Position numbers and translations under genes: made by a program
Notes under the pieces: generated by a model
What the model was told of the DNA's origin: nothing
Databases searched by the model: none
The model's input: only the letters and a program-made list of their open reading frames with translations
Part shown: in pieces, positions 49,706 through 57,826 of the stretch
Numbering within the stretch: the first letter of the stretch is position 1
How the letters are laid out: each line of letters begins with the position of its first letter
Source: JALHFZ01 sp963674625
GTDB lineage: Bacteria > Synergistota > Synergistia > Synergistales > Aminobacteriaceae
DNA: 64,000 nt
Reading direction: 5' to 3'
Assembly (NCBI GenBank): GCA_963674625.2
Contig: CAXXXO010000003.1
Location: 248,001 to 312,000, forward strand

Positions 49706-51667
49706 CTATTCTTCCGTTTTTTCGACGGAGGAAGCAGTTTTGTCCCCCGAAGGTCTTACCGTGACGATCTTCCGGAGCAGCCCGTCCACGACGAATTCGG
49801 ATTTGAATATCTGAAGGGTTCCGTCTTTCAGGCGGCGGGCTTTTCTTTCGCTGAGAAGCTCCTGCTCTTCCTTCGAAACGGGGTCTCCGCTGTCTTTCCG
49901 GTCTTTCCCCGGCCCTTTTTTGTCGACGCTGTCGTAGTTGAACTCAAGGATGAGTTCGTTGCCCGTCTCGAGAGCAGACAGCTCGGTGAACATCTGCCTG
50001 AAGGTGGCGATGGTCTTCCACCCCTGGTTCAGGGCGGTCTGGTCCAGGGGTTCGATCCCCCCTCCCCGGACAAGGATCTCGCAGTACTCCCCCGCGTCGG
50101 AGGGGACGGTGATCTGAAAATGCTTCTTCACCTGTTTTTTCCTGTAGGGACGCAGAAGGACCTCCACGTCGATCTTCTCGCCTGGTGCGAAGGTGTCTTT
50201 TTTTACCGTCAGTCCCTCGATATACATCACCATGGGTTCTTCCGTGACGCTCACCGCAAGGGAGACCCCGAGGGGGTAGATCTCGGCAAAGGGATTGAGG
50301 AGGACGATGTCGAGCAGCTCCGCCGTTTCCTGGAGGGCCCGGGCGGAAAGATCCCTGTCGGAGAAGAACATGTTCTTTCTTGTCCACCCGGAGCCAAGCC
50401 CCCGGCCCTCGAGAGTCAGGGTGACCGTTGCCGTTCCCTGGCCGGTCCGCCCCCAGAGTTCGTCGAGAAGGCCGGTATAGATTGCAGATGCGAGCTTCGC
50501 CCCCATGAATTGATCCGGGACCATGGAAAATCCTTTTTTCTGCTGAACGCCCCGGTCGGAATCCGTAAAGTCAAGGGACCCTGTCAGGGAGGGGGTAAAA
50601 TAGCCGAGCCGTCCTCCTATGCCCTCGGGGCGGTCCTGGGTGACGGTACCCACAATCTTGAGAGGGCTTCCTATCTTGAAGGGAGCCTCCATGCTCGGGA
50701 TCACGCTGTGAATGAAAGATTTTGCCACGGGAAAATTCACGGCCCCCCGTCCCAGGAAGGGGTGGCCGAACCCTATGAAGCGGCCGTCCTTTCCCACCGC
50801 CGTGACGGTCCCAGTGGAGCCGATGGAGACATCCCCCCATGCGAGGAGAACCGTAATGGCCTCGCCGGGAAGAAGACGGGCGTTCATCTCCACGGGGACA
50901 TCAGCCGGAGAACTTCCTCCGGGCACGGTGTTTTTCTGCCCCACAAGGGAGGAGACGATTCCGGCGCTCCGGGAACTGATGCCGTTCATAAAAAGCGCCG
51001 AGCGCTCCTTCTTCCCGGAGGACCCGGACGGGCCTCCCTGATTTTCCGATTCGGCGCCGGATTCCTCCGGCTGCACGTCTTCCCCTGGGTTCTCCGATTC
51101 GTCCCCGGCCGTCTCCGTTCCGCCCATCTCATCCGTCCCGGCCGGTTCTTCTTTCTCCTGTTCCTTTTTCTGCTCTTCCCGGGCTTTTTCCTCCTGGTCC
51201 TTCTGTTCTTCCTCTCCTCTCAGAGAGGGAAGAGTGGGAAGCTGCACAGGTTTTTCCGGCCAGTTCCATAGGGTGGCCATATCCTCGTAGGGGGTTACGA
51301 AGCCGAGGGAATGGTCGCTGAAGTTCCATCCGTAGCCGATGGCCCCGATAAGCTTTCCGTTGATGTACACAGGGCTGCCGCTCATGCCTGCCGCTATGCC
51401 CCCCGTTTTTTCGATGATCGGTCCGGAGGCTTTCACGAGAATGAGATTGCGGGGCGACCCCTTCTGTGGGACGACGCTCACTATCTCCACGGGAAAACGG
51501 ATAATATTTCTGGCGGAGACCACCGTCAGGGCATACCCTTTCATTCCGGGGCGAAGAGCCGACGGGGACAGAACCTGCACCTCCGGGTGAAAAGGAGCTG
51601 CCTGTCCCGGATGGGTGAAGATCAGAAGAGCGAGGAGTCCAAAGAGGACTCGGCGAAGGGTTTTCAT
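49706..51667 (-). CDS. SpoIVB-like S55 peptidase-domain exported protein
   Basis: 653 residues from MKTLRRVLFGLLALLIFTHP (ATG at 51667), a clear signal peptide ending near GQA-A. The S55/SpoIVB-type domain shows LRPGMKGYALTVV, KTGGIAAGMSGSPVYINGK (nucleophile Ser in GMSGSP) and FIGFGHPFLGRGAV (His region). A ~90-residue Glu/Gln/Gly-rich insertion (~residues 165-255) splits the domain, and a ~250-residue beta-rich C-terminal part follows. SpoIVB cleaves SpoIVFA during sporulation. No sporulation genes are near, so a periplasmic role in a diderm is more likely. Confidence 0.82.
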   Translation of the reverse strand: MKTLRRVLFGLLALLIFTHPGQAAPFHPEVQVLSPSALRPGMKGYALTVVSARNIIRFPVEIVSVVPQKGSPRNLILVKASGPIIEKTGGIAAGMSGSPVYINGKLIGAIGYGWNFSDHSLGFVTPYEDMATLWNWPEKPVQLPTLPSLRGEEEQKDQEEKAREEQKKEQEKEEPAGTDEMGGTETAGDESENPGEDVQPEESGAESENQGGPSGSSGKKERSALFMNGISSRSAGIVSSLVGQKNTVPGGSSPADVPVEMNARLLPGEAITVLLAWGDVSIGSTGTVTAVGKDGRFIGFGHPFLGRGAVNFPVAKSFIHSVIPSMEAPFKIGSPLKIVGTVTQDRPEGIGGRLGYFTPSLTGSLDFTDSDRGVQQKKGFSMVPDQFMGAKLASAIYTGLLDELWGRTGQGTATVTLTLEGRGLGSGWTRKNMFFSDRDLSARALQETAELLDIVLLNPFAEIYPLGVSLAVSVTEEPMVMYIEGLTVKKDTFAPGEKIDVEVLLRPYRKKQVKKHFQITVPSDAGEYCEILVRGGGIEPLDQTALNQGWKTIATFRQMFTELSALETGNELILEFNYDSVDKKGPGKDRKDSGDPVSKEEQELLSERKARRLKDGTLQIFKSEFVVDGLLRKIVTVRPSGDKTASSVEKTEE

Positions 51668-51710
51668 CTGCGGCGATCCTTCCGTTCTGTAATTTTCATG
51701 CATTTTGATT

Positions 51711-52812
51711 TCATCTCTGCCGTTTCCATCGCAGGTAGCTCATGATGAAGCCGTCGATGTCCCCGTCGAGAACTCCCTGGATATTGCCCACCTCGAAACC
51801 GGTCCTGTGGTCCTTGGCGAGGGTGTAGGGGTGAAGGACATAACTCCGTATCTGGCTTCCCCAGGTGCTCTCCTTTTTTTCTCCCTGGAGATCGAGCAGC
51901 TCCTGCTGTCTTTCTTCCCAGGCTCTTTCGAACAGGCGGCTTCGAAGCACCTTCATTGCGACCTGACGGTTCATGTGCTGCGACCGCTCGTTCTGGCAGG
52001 CCACAACAATTCCCGTGGGGATATGGGTAATCCTCACGGCCGAGTCGGTTTTGTTGACATGCTGCCCTCCCGCTCCGCTCGAGCGGTAGGTATCAAGGCG
52101 GATATCCTCAGGGCGGATTTCGATGTCCACATCGTCGGGAAGCTCGGGGGCCACATCGACGGAAGCGAAGCTCGTATGGCGCCTTTTCGCTGCATCGAAA
52201 GGAGAAATGCGCACAAGTCGGTGAACGCCCTTCTCGGATTTGAGATATCCGTAAGCGAACTCCCCTTCGACGAGCATGGTGGCGCTTTTTATTCCCGCTT
52301 CCTCGTCCTGGAGCATCTCCAGTATTTTCACCTTGAAATCCTCCCGCTCCGCCCACCTGAGATAGAGACGGAGGAGCATCTCCGCCCAGTCCTGGGAGTC
52401 GTGGCCTCCCGATCCGGCGTGCACGGTGAGAATGGCATTGTTGCCGTCGTACTCCTCCGAGAGAAGAAGGAGAAGCTGTTCCTTTTCCATGGTTTTTTTC
52501 AGCCCTGCGGCACGGTTGTCGAACTCTTTCTGAAGTTCGTCGTCCTCCCCTTCCGAGAGCATTTCGTCAAGAATGGAGATCTCCTGAAAATCCTTCTCGG
52601 TCGCTTCCCACTGGCCGATCTTCCGGCCGAGCCCTGCGAGTTCCCTGGTGACTTCGTGGCTCTCGGGCCTGCTCCAGAAATCGGGTGCTGAAGCCCTCTC
52701 CTCGAGTTCTTTCTTTCGGCTTATTATTGAAGCCGGGTCAAAGACTGTCCTGCAGATCCTGTTTCAGGATCCGAAGTTCCTCCAAAACTGTAGAATTCGG
52801 CGTAAAAGCCAT
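51711..52812 (-). CDS. prfB: Peptide chain release factor 2 (programmed +1 frameshift)
   Basis: 366 residues after frameshifting. The ATG at 52812 (GGAGGG upstream) opens a 24-codon frame ending in CTT-TGA. Skipping one T continues in frame with DPASIISRKKELEERASAPD and the whole of RF2. It carries LTVHAGSGGHDSQDWAEML with the catalytic GGQ in YRSSGAGGQHVNKTDSAVR. The SPF-type anticodon-like tripeptide region is present upstream. It terminates at UGA/UAA. The gene is therefore intact, and the in-frame UGA is the autoregulatory site. It is convergent with no neighbour and divergent from birA. Confidence 0.96.
52738..52743 (-). promoter_or_regulatory. prfB programmed frameshift site
   Basis: CTT TGA followed by C on the minus strand: the classical slippery CUU-UGA-C. 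The usual upstream Shine-Dalgarno-like element is weak here (AGGACAGT). Confidence 0.9.
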
Positions 52813-52896
52813 TTCTTATCCCTCCGTTGAGGTTGTATGGAACGATTTTTCATTATATCATCTACTCCGGATATGAAGGAGAAAGTCGGGGATCGA

Positions 52897-53937
52897 ATGC
52901 AAAAAGCCCGCCGGACAACGGTGGAACTCTGCCGCCTCTTTTTGGATAATCCGGGAACTGTCCTCTCAGGAGGAGAGGCAAGCCGCCGCCTTTCCCTTTC
53001 TCGGCAGGGAGTATGGAAGGCCGTGCAATCCCTCCGGGACGAGGGCTTCACCATTCTTTCCCTTCCTCACAGGGGGTACATGCTCAAGGAGCTTCCGGCC
53101 GGGGATCTCGCCCCTTCCCTGGCAGGAGCTCTTATTCCTCCCGGCGCTTCCGTAGAGGAGATTTTTTCCTTTTCTTCTCTTTCCTCCACCCAGGAAAAGG
53201 CGAAGGAACTGGGCAGGTCCGGCGGAGCGGTACCCCTGCTCGTTCTGGCGGACGAACAGACGAGGGGCCGGGGACGGCGGGAGAGGAACTGGATCTCCCT
53301 GAAAGGGCAGGGGCTTTTTCTTTCCGTTTATTTCCGTCCCCGTCTTGCTCCGGGCTGCCTCCAGCTTGTCAACCTCGCAGCGGGAATCGCGGTCAGGGAA
53401 GCGGTGAAGAAACTTCACGGAGTTCTCCTTTCCCTGAAATGGCCCAATGACCTTCTCTTGAAGGACAGGAAGATATGCGGAATTCTCTCCGAGGCCTCGA
53501 GCGACTCCGAGAGGGTGAGAGACTGTACTACGGGCATAGGGATGAACATCGCCCTTCCGCCGGAAAAGGCGGGGGAAAAGGAACTGCTCAATGCCTGCGC
53601 CCTTGCACCCGCTGCAGGACCGGTCCACCGGGGCCGTCTCGCCGCGGAGATATGCGCTCATTTTTTCCGGCTTGTTTTAGCCCTTGAACGGGACGGAGGA
53701 GTCTCTCTGCTCGAAACCTACCGCCTCTGCTGTTCCACCTTGGGACGACAGGTTTTGATAGTGACTGAAGAGGAAACAATTGCGGGAAGGGCGGAGTCGA
53801 TAGGAGAGTGCGGGGAGATCCGGATCTCCACGGAGCGGGGCCTTCGCTCCTTTTTCGCCGCCGACGTGGTGCATGCCACCCCTGAACCCCAATCACCCCC
53901 TGCCGAAGGAAAAGAGGATGATGATGAGACTCAGTGA
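52897..53937 (+). CDS. birA: Bifunctional biotin ligase / biotin repressor BirA
   Basis: 346 residues from the ATG at 52897; in-frame ATGs at 52837 and 52873 are also possible. An N-terminal winged helix-turn-helix (GEASRRLSLSRQGVWKAVQS) marks the repressor type. The ligase domain has FSSLSSTQEKAKEL, DEQTRGRGRRERNW (the GRGRR biotinoyl-AMP loop), LKWPNDLLLKDRKICGILSE and GIGMNI. A small C-terminal SH3-like domain follows. The stop overlaps the selD start by 14 nt. Confidence 0.92.
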   Translation: MQKARRTTVELCRLFLDNPGTVLSGGEASRRLSLSRQGVWKAVQSLRDEGFTILSLPHRGYMLKELPAGDLAPSLAGALIPPGASVEEIFSFSSLSSTQEKAKELGRSGGAVPLLVLADEQTRGRGRRERNWISLKGQGLFLSVYFRPRLAPGCLQLVNLAAGIAVREAVKKLHGVLLSLKWPNDLLLKDRKICGILSEASSDSERVRDCTTGIGMNIALPPEKAGEKELLNACALAPAAGPVHRGRLAAEICAHFFRLVLALERDGGVSLLETYRLCCSTLGRQVLIVTEEETIAGRAESIGECGEIRISTERGLRSFFAADVVHATPEPQSPPAEGKEDDDETQ

Positions 53938-54970
53938 GATGAGCACAACAAGCGGCTGAGCCGCAAAAATAGGTCCGGCGGACCTGTCGAATATTCTCAA
54001 GGAACTCCCCCTTGCACGGGATGAGCGGATTCTCAGCTCCTGGGCATCCGGAGAGGATGCAGCCCTGTGGACCATTGACGCCCGCAGGGCAGGGGTTCTC
54101 ACCCTTGATTTCATTACGCCCATAGTTGACGACCCGAGGGCCTGGGGCAGGATTGCCGCTGCGAACTCCCTGAGCGACGTCTTCGCCATGGGAGGGAAAC
54201 CCTTCGTGGCTCTGAATATCGTCGCCTTTCCCACCCGGACGCTTGACCTCTCCATATTGAAGGAGGTCCTCGAGGGCGGGAACGAAAAAATACGGGAGGC
54301 GGGAGCCTTTCTGCTCGGCGGCCATTCCGTGGAGGACAGGGAGCCGAAGTACGGCCTTGTCGTCTACGGGGAGGTGGGGCGGGACGAAATATGGCAGGTG
54401 ACGGGAGCCCGGCCGGGGGACCTTCTGCTTCTTACAAAACCTGTCGGGACAGGCATTGCCGCCACGGCAATCAAGGCGGGAATGCTCGAAAGCGATGCCA
54501 CGAAGGACGAAGGAATCCGCTGGATGACCGCTCTGAACGATCTTCCGCCGAGAATGACGGAAGAAGAGCGGAAGACTGTGCACAGCTGCACCGACGTGAC
54601 GGGCTTCGGCCTTGCGGGGCATTCCCTCGACATGCTCTCTGCCGGTGGGCTCGATCTGAGGATCGGCATCCGGGACATCCCCCTCCTCCCCGGTGTTCTC
54701 GATCTTGCCGATATGGGACTGGTTCCGGAAGGCGCCCACAACAACCGCCTCGAATACGGCAGAAGAGTTCGCGCCGGAAGCGGACACGACCCTGTTCTCC
54801 TCGACATGATCTACGATGCCCAGACTTCGGGGGGGCTTCTTCTCGCCCTGGAGGAAAAAAATGCCCTTGACCTGATTACCCGCCTGAAGGAATGGGGGTT
54901 TACCCGCTCCGCCGTCATAGGGCGCTTTCTTGAAGGCTCCGGGAATCTTGAGATTGTGGACAATGTATAG
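53924..54970 (+). CDS. selD: Selenide, water dikinase (selenoprotein, UGA read as Sec)
   Basis: 348 residues if the UGA at 53957-53959 is read as selenocysteine (Sec12): MRLSEMSTTSG-U-AAKIGPADLSNIL. This is exactly the active-site Cys/Sec-x-x-Lys position of SelD. The rest is canonical: SGEDAALWTI, TPIVDDPRAWGRIAAANSLS, DVFAMGGKPFVALNI, GGHSVEDREPKYGL, TDVTGFGLAGHSLDML and YDAQTSGGLLLAL. AGAGG precedes the ATG at 53924. It makes selenophosphate for Sec-tRNA, so the cell must have SelA/SelB/SelC and other selenoproteins. The protein is otherwise uninterrupted, so this is not a pseudogene. Confidence 0.93.
53957..53987 (+). promoter_or_regulatory. UGA selenocysteine codon with bacterial SECIS hairpin
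   Basis: Starting 11 nt after the UGA, AGGTCC pairs with GGACCT around a GGC loop (53971-53985), extended by an A-U and a U-G pair. The loop is 17 nt from the UGA, inside the 16-37 nt window known for bSECIS. The UGA is also flanked by GCGGC/GCCGC. Confidence 0.75.
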
Positions 54971-54976
54971 TATAAT
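54948..54976 (+). promoter_or_regulatory. Promoter of the MFS transporter
   Basis: TTGAGA (54948-54953), 17-nt spacer, perfect TATAAT (54971-54976), within the last codons of selD. Confidence 0.7.
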
Positions 54977-55038
54977 TATTGCCGTTTTGGAATGAACAAA
55001 TCCTTGCCATCGAATTTCAAAGTCAGGAGCTGTTGTTT

Positions 55039-56214
55039 TTGCCTGGTGCGGAAGGATTATCCCGCCGAATACTCATAGTTCTCAGCCTCTCAATGTTCTG
55101 CGCCATGCTCGGAATAGGAATAATCTCTCCGGTACTGCCTCTCTATGCGAAAAACCTCGGTGCGAGCGGATTTGCCCTCGGAATGATCATCGGCTCCTTT
55201 TCCCTGTCCCGTACCGGGGGTATGGTCATCTCGGGCGAGCTTGCCGAGCACATGGACAGAAAGGGCCTCCTTCTGGGAGGGCTGGCATTCTATGCCGCTG
55301 CATCCATCGCCTATACCTTTGCCGATTCGACCATCTCCCTGATTCTCATCCGCCTGGGGCACGGACTCGGATCCGCAATGGTCGTACCCATCACCATGGC
55401 GATTGCAACTGATATCGCTCCTCCGGGTGAAGAGGGGATTTTCTTCGGCTCCCTCCAGGGGGCGCTTTTTCTCGGAGTGGGGTGCGGGCCGCTGCTCAGC
55501 GGAGTGCTCGCCGAGAACCTCGGGCTGATGGCCCCTTTCTACGGTATGACCGCCCTCACCCTTCTCTCCATAGTCTGCGTCTTCCTCTGGCTTCCCTGGA
55601 AAATTTCCTCGGGTTCGGCCTATTCGGGGTTTTCCGGCATGGGAGAGACTTTTTCCGCCATCCTTCTTGACCGGGAAATGATGCGGGTTTTTTTCTTCCA
55701 GTTCGCCTCTGCCATGTGCCGGGGAGTCCTGGTCATGGTCATTCCCCTCTTCGCGTCGGATTTCCGACTCTCCCTCATGGAGATCGGTTTCGTGGTCTCC
55801 CTGAACTCCCTTTCGACAGGCATCCTGCAGCGTTTCTCCGGCAGGCTGGCGGACACCTTTCAAAAACGCAAGCTGATCCTTGCGGGAGGGCTTATCTCGT
55901 CGGTCACTCTTCTCGGGCTTCCCAACCTGACCTCTCCGGTCGGCCTCTCCCTCGCGAGCATCGCCTTCGGGGTCGGGCACGCCTTCGCATCCCCTTCCCT
56001 CGCCGCCATAGCGGCATCCAGGGGGTCTCTCTACGGATCGGGAAGGATCATGGGGCTCTTCAACATCGCCTTCAGTCTCGGCATGACCACTGGTCCCGTC
56101 CTTACCGGAATGCTCCTCGATCTGACAAGGACCGGATTTCCCTTCTATCTTCTCAGCGCCGTTCTTCTTGCAGCGGCACTCCTGATCTTTTCTCCCCGGA
56201 CGGTGGAAGCCTGA
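55039..56214 (+). CDS. Major facilitator superfamily transporter
   Basis: 391 residues from the TTG at 55039 (AGGAG 9 nt upstream). A TTG at 54979 is in frame but lies before the predicted transcription start. About twelve hydrophobic helices, with MFS landmarks: SPVLPLYAKNLGAS in the first helix loop, a motif-A-like GELAEHMDRKGLLLGGL and its repeat GRLADTFQKRKLILAGG. It is most like drug-efflux/DHA1-type permeases. The substrate is unknown. It stands alone behind its own promoter. Confidence 0.88.
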   Translation: MPGAEGLSRRILIVLSLSMFCAMLGIGIISPVLPLYAKNLGASGFALGMIIGSFSLSRTGGMVISGELAEHMDRKGLLLGGLAFYAAASIAYTFADSTISLILIRLGHGLGSAMVVPITMAIATDIAPPGEEGIFFGSLQGALFLGVGCGPLLSGVLAENLGLMAPFYGMTALTLLSIVCVFLWLPWKISSGSAYSGFSGMGETFSAILLDREMMRVFFFQFASAMCRGVLVMVIPLFASDFRLSLMEIGFVVSLNSLSTGILQRFSGRLADTFQKRKLILAGGLISSVTLLGLPNLTSPVGLSLASIAFGVGHAFASPSLAAIAASRGSLYGSGRIMGLFNIAFSLGMTTGPVLTGMLLDLTRTGFPFYLLSAVLLAAALLIFSPRTVEA

Positions 56215-56238
56215 TTTCTGGGTGCTTCCGAAGGAGCT

Positions 56239-57090
56239 TCACTGAAGGGTGGAACTGCCATGGATCTGTCTGTAGGGGGCAAGACGGTTCCAGAAAAGCA
56301 GATAGCGGTCATGAAAAAAGAGAAGCAGATCCTGGTCGGGGTCGGGTCTCGAAAGAAAAAGCACGTTCTTTTCGTCTTTCAGGGTTTCGAGAATCGGTTT
56401 TGCCGACGCGCTGTCCAGTACGACGGGAATTTTTTTTTCAAGGGCGGCCTTCACTTCCCGAAGAAGTCCTTCTCCGTCCTCTCCCCTTTCCCAAGCACGC
56501 CGTGCATCGAAGTTTTCAGGAAGAAGCCTGCATCCGGCGGCCTCGAACAGGGGGGTTACCCCTCCGGTGAGATCGAAAACAGGATATCCCTTCAGGAGCT
56601 GCCTCCCCACGAGGACGGTACTGTCGAGCCTGGTCTGGAATTCGGAAAGGCGCCGCTGGTAATAGGGGTAATTCCCCGGATCGAAGCTCGAAAGACCAGT
56701 GAGTATCCTCTGGGCAAGAAAGGGAAGGACCGAGGGATCAGCCATGTGATAATCCATTCTCTCCGTATCGAAAGGGACTTTCCCGTAGAGAAGAAAGAGA
56801 TTCGGGCGGGCATCTTTTTTCAGTCCGAGGGCGGCTGCGTCTTTTTCATCGAGGGCCAGAATCGGAGCGTCTTTTTTTATGGACGAAAGGGGGATTTTCC
56901 GCACGCTCTTCCCCGTGTCATTCCACAGGGAAATGGGCTTGACGTCGACATACACTCCTCCGATGAAACGGGTGATCATGGTCATCCAGGGAGAAGTCGC
57001 CATGATTTCCAGCCCCTCGGCTTTTGAAAAAGAGGAAAAAAGGAGAAAAAAGCAGAAAATACATAATGAAAAAAGCCGTTTTTTATTCAC
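56239..57090 (-). CDS. ZnuA-like metal-binding-protein family exported protein, degenerate site
   Basis: 283 residues from a GTG at 57090 that overlaps the rnc stop. A signal peptide (LFSLCIFCFFLLFSSFS) leads to the cluster A-I fold: ATSPWMTMITRFIGGVYVDV, YHMADPSVLPFLAQRIL (the DPHvWlDP-like segment keeps one His), FDPGNYPYYQRRLSEF, VFDLTGGVTPLFEAAGCRL. The first canonical metal His (DPH before the linker) is replaced by NDTGKS, so the Zn/Mn site looks incomplete. No permease or ATPase gene is adjacent. It may bind a different ligand. Confidence 0.6.
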   Translation of the reverse strand: MNKKRLFSLCIFCFFLLFSSFSKAEGLEIMATSPWMTMITRFIGGVYVDVKPISLWNDTGKSVRKIPLSSIKKDAPILALDEKDAAALGLKKDARPNLFLLYGKVPFDTERMDYHMADPSVLPFLAQRILTGLSSFDPGNYPYYQRRLSEFQTRLDSTVLVGRQLLKGYPVFDLTGGVTPLFEAAGCRLLPENFDARRAWERGEDGEGLLREVKAALEKKIPVVLDSASAKPILETLKDEKNVLFLSRPDPDQDLLLFFHDRYLLFWNRLAPYRQIHGSSTLQ

Positions 57091-57811
57091 TTGATTGATC
57101 CATTTCTTCGAGAAAGTGCAGCCCCTCTTCCGCTGCGGCGAACTCGGCGGATTTTCGGGAAGACCCCTTTCCCTCCCCGGCGGCCTCACCTGAAAGCAGC
57201 ATGCGCACCGTAAAAAGAGGTGCATGAGACGGTCCTTCCACGGTCAGTATTTCGTAGACCGGAAGGCCGAGTCCATGCTCCTGGGAGGCTCTCTGAAGCC
57301 TGGATTTCGGATCGTCATCTTCATCGGGGAGGAGAAGCCTTGAGGATTGAAAAGAGAGATAGGCCGAGATGACCCGGGAAACACCTTCGATCCCTCCGTC
57401 AAGAAAAATTGCGCCGAAAAGGGCCTCTGCCGCATCAGCGCAGGAAGAATCGCCGCCCTCGCTCCGGGACATTCCCTTTCCCCGCCTGAGAAGAGCACAG
57501 AGCCCCATGGCCTGCCCCCATGCAAAAAGGGCGCTGCCGCATACGAGAGAAGCCCTCCTCCTCGACATCCTGCCTTCGTCCCATTCGGGAAATTCAGTGA
57601 AGAGCGAATGAGAAACGCAGACCTGAAGAACGGCGTCCCCGAGAAATTCAAGCCGTTCGTTCGATCTCCTGATTCCGTGTTCGTTGGCGTAGGAGGAATG
57701 GGTCAGGGCCTTTTCAAGAAGGAACGGACCGGAAAAAAAATATCCGACCCGTTCCTGAAGTTTCAGCAGTTCGCCGGAAAACCATCGGTTGTATTCTTCG
57801 CTGCAGGTCAT
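57083..57811 (-). CDS. rnc: Ribonuclease III
   Basis: 242 residues. ALTHSSYANEHGIRRSNERLEFLGDAVL carries the signature NERLEFLGDAVL, and DAAEALFGAIFLDGG the second catalytic acidic pair. A C-terminal double-stranded-RNA-binding domain spans ~165-235. It follows fabF by 15 nt, the usual acpP-fabF-rnc order. Confidence 0.95.
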   Translation of the reverse strand: MTCSEEYNRWFSGELLKLQERVGYFFSGPFLLEKALTHSSYANEHGIRRSNERLEFLGDAVLQVCVSHSLFTEFPEWDEGRMSRRRASLVCGSALFAWGQAMGLCALLRRGKGMSRSEGGDSSCADAAEALFGAIFLDGGIEGVSRVISAYLSFQSSRLLLPDEDDDPKSRLQRASQEHGLGLPVYEILTVEGPSHAPLFTVRMLLSGEAAGEGKGSSRKSAEFAAAEEGLHFLEEMDQSSE

Positions 57812-57826
57812 GGGGAAAAGAGGACC

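Noticed and set aside
49481..51271. Rightward 596-aa frame
   Set aside because: Antisense of tmk and the S55 gene; composition is that of a shadow frame.
52563..52812. prfB as a broken gene
   Set aside because: The stop is the conserved CUU-UGA-C programmed frameshift and the rest of RF2 is intact.
53924..54187. selD as a truncated gene starting at 54188
   Set aside because: The upstream frame carries the conserved SelD N-terminus with UGA at the Sec position and a SECIS hairpin, so the true start is at 53924.
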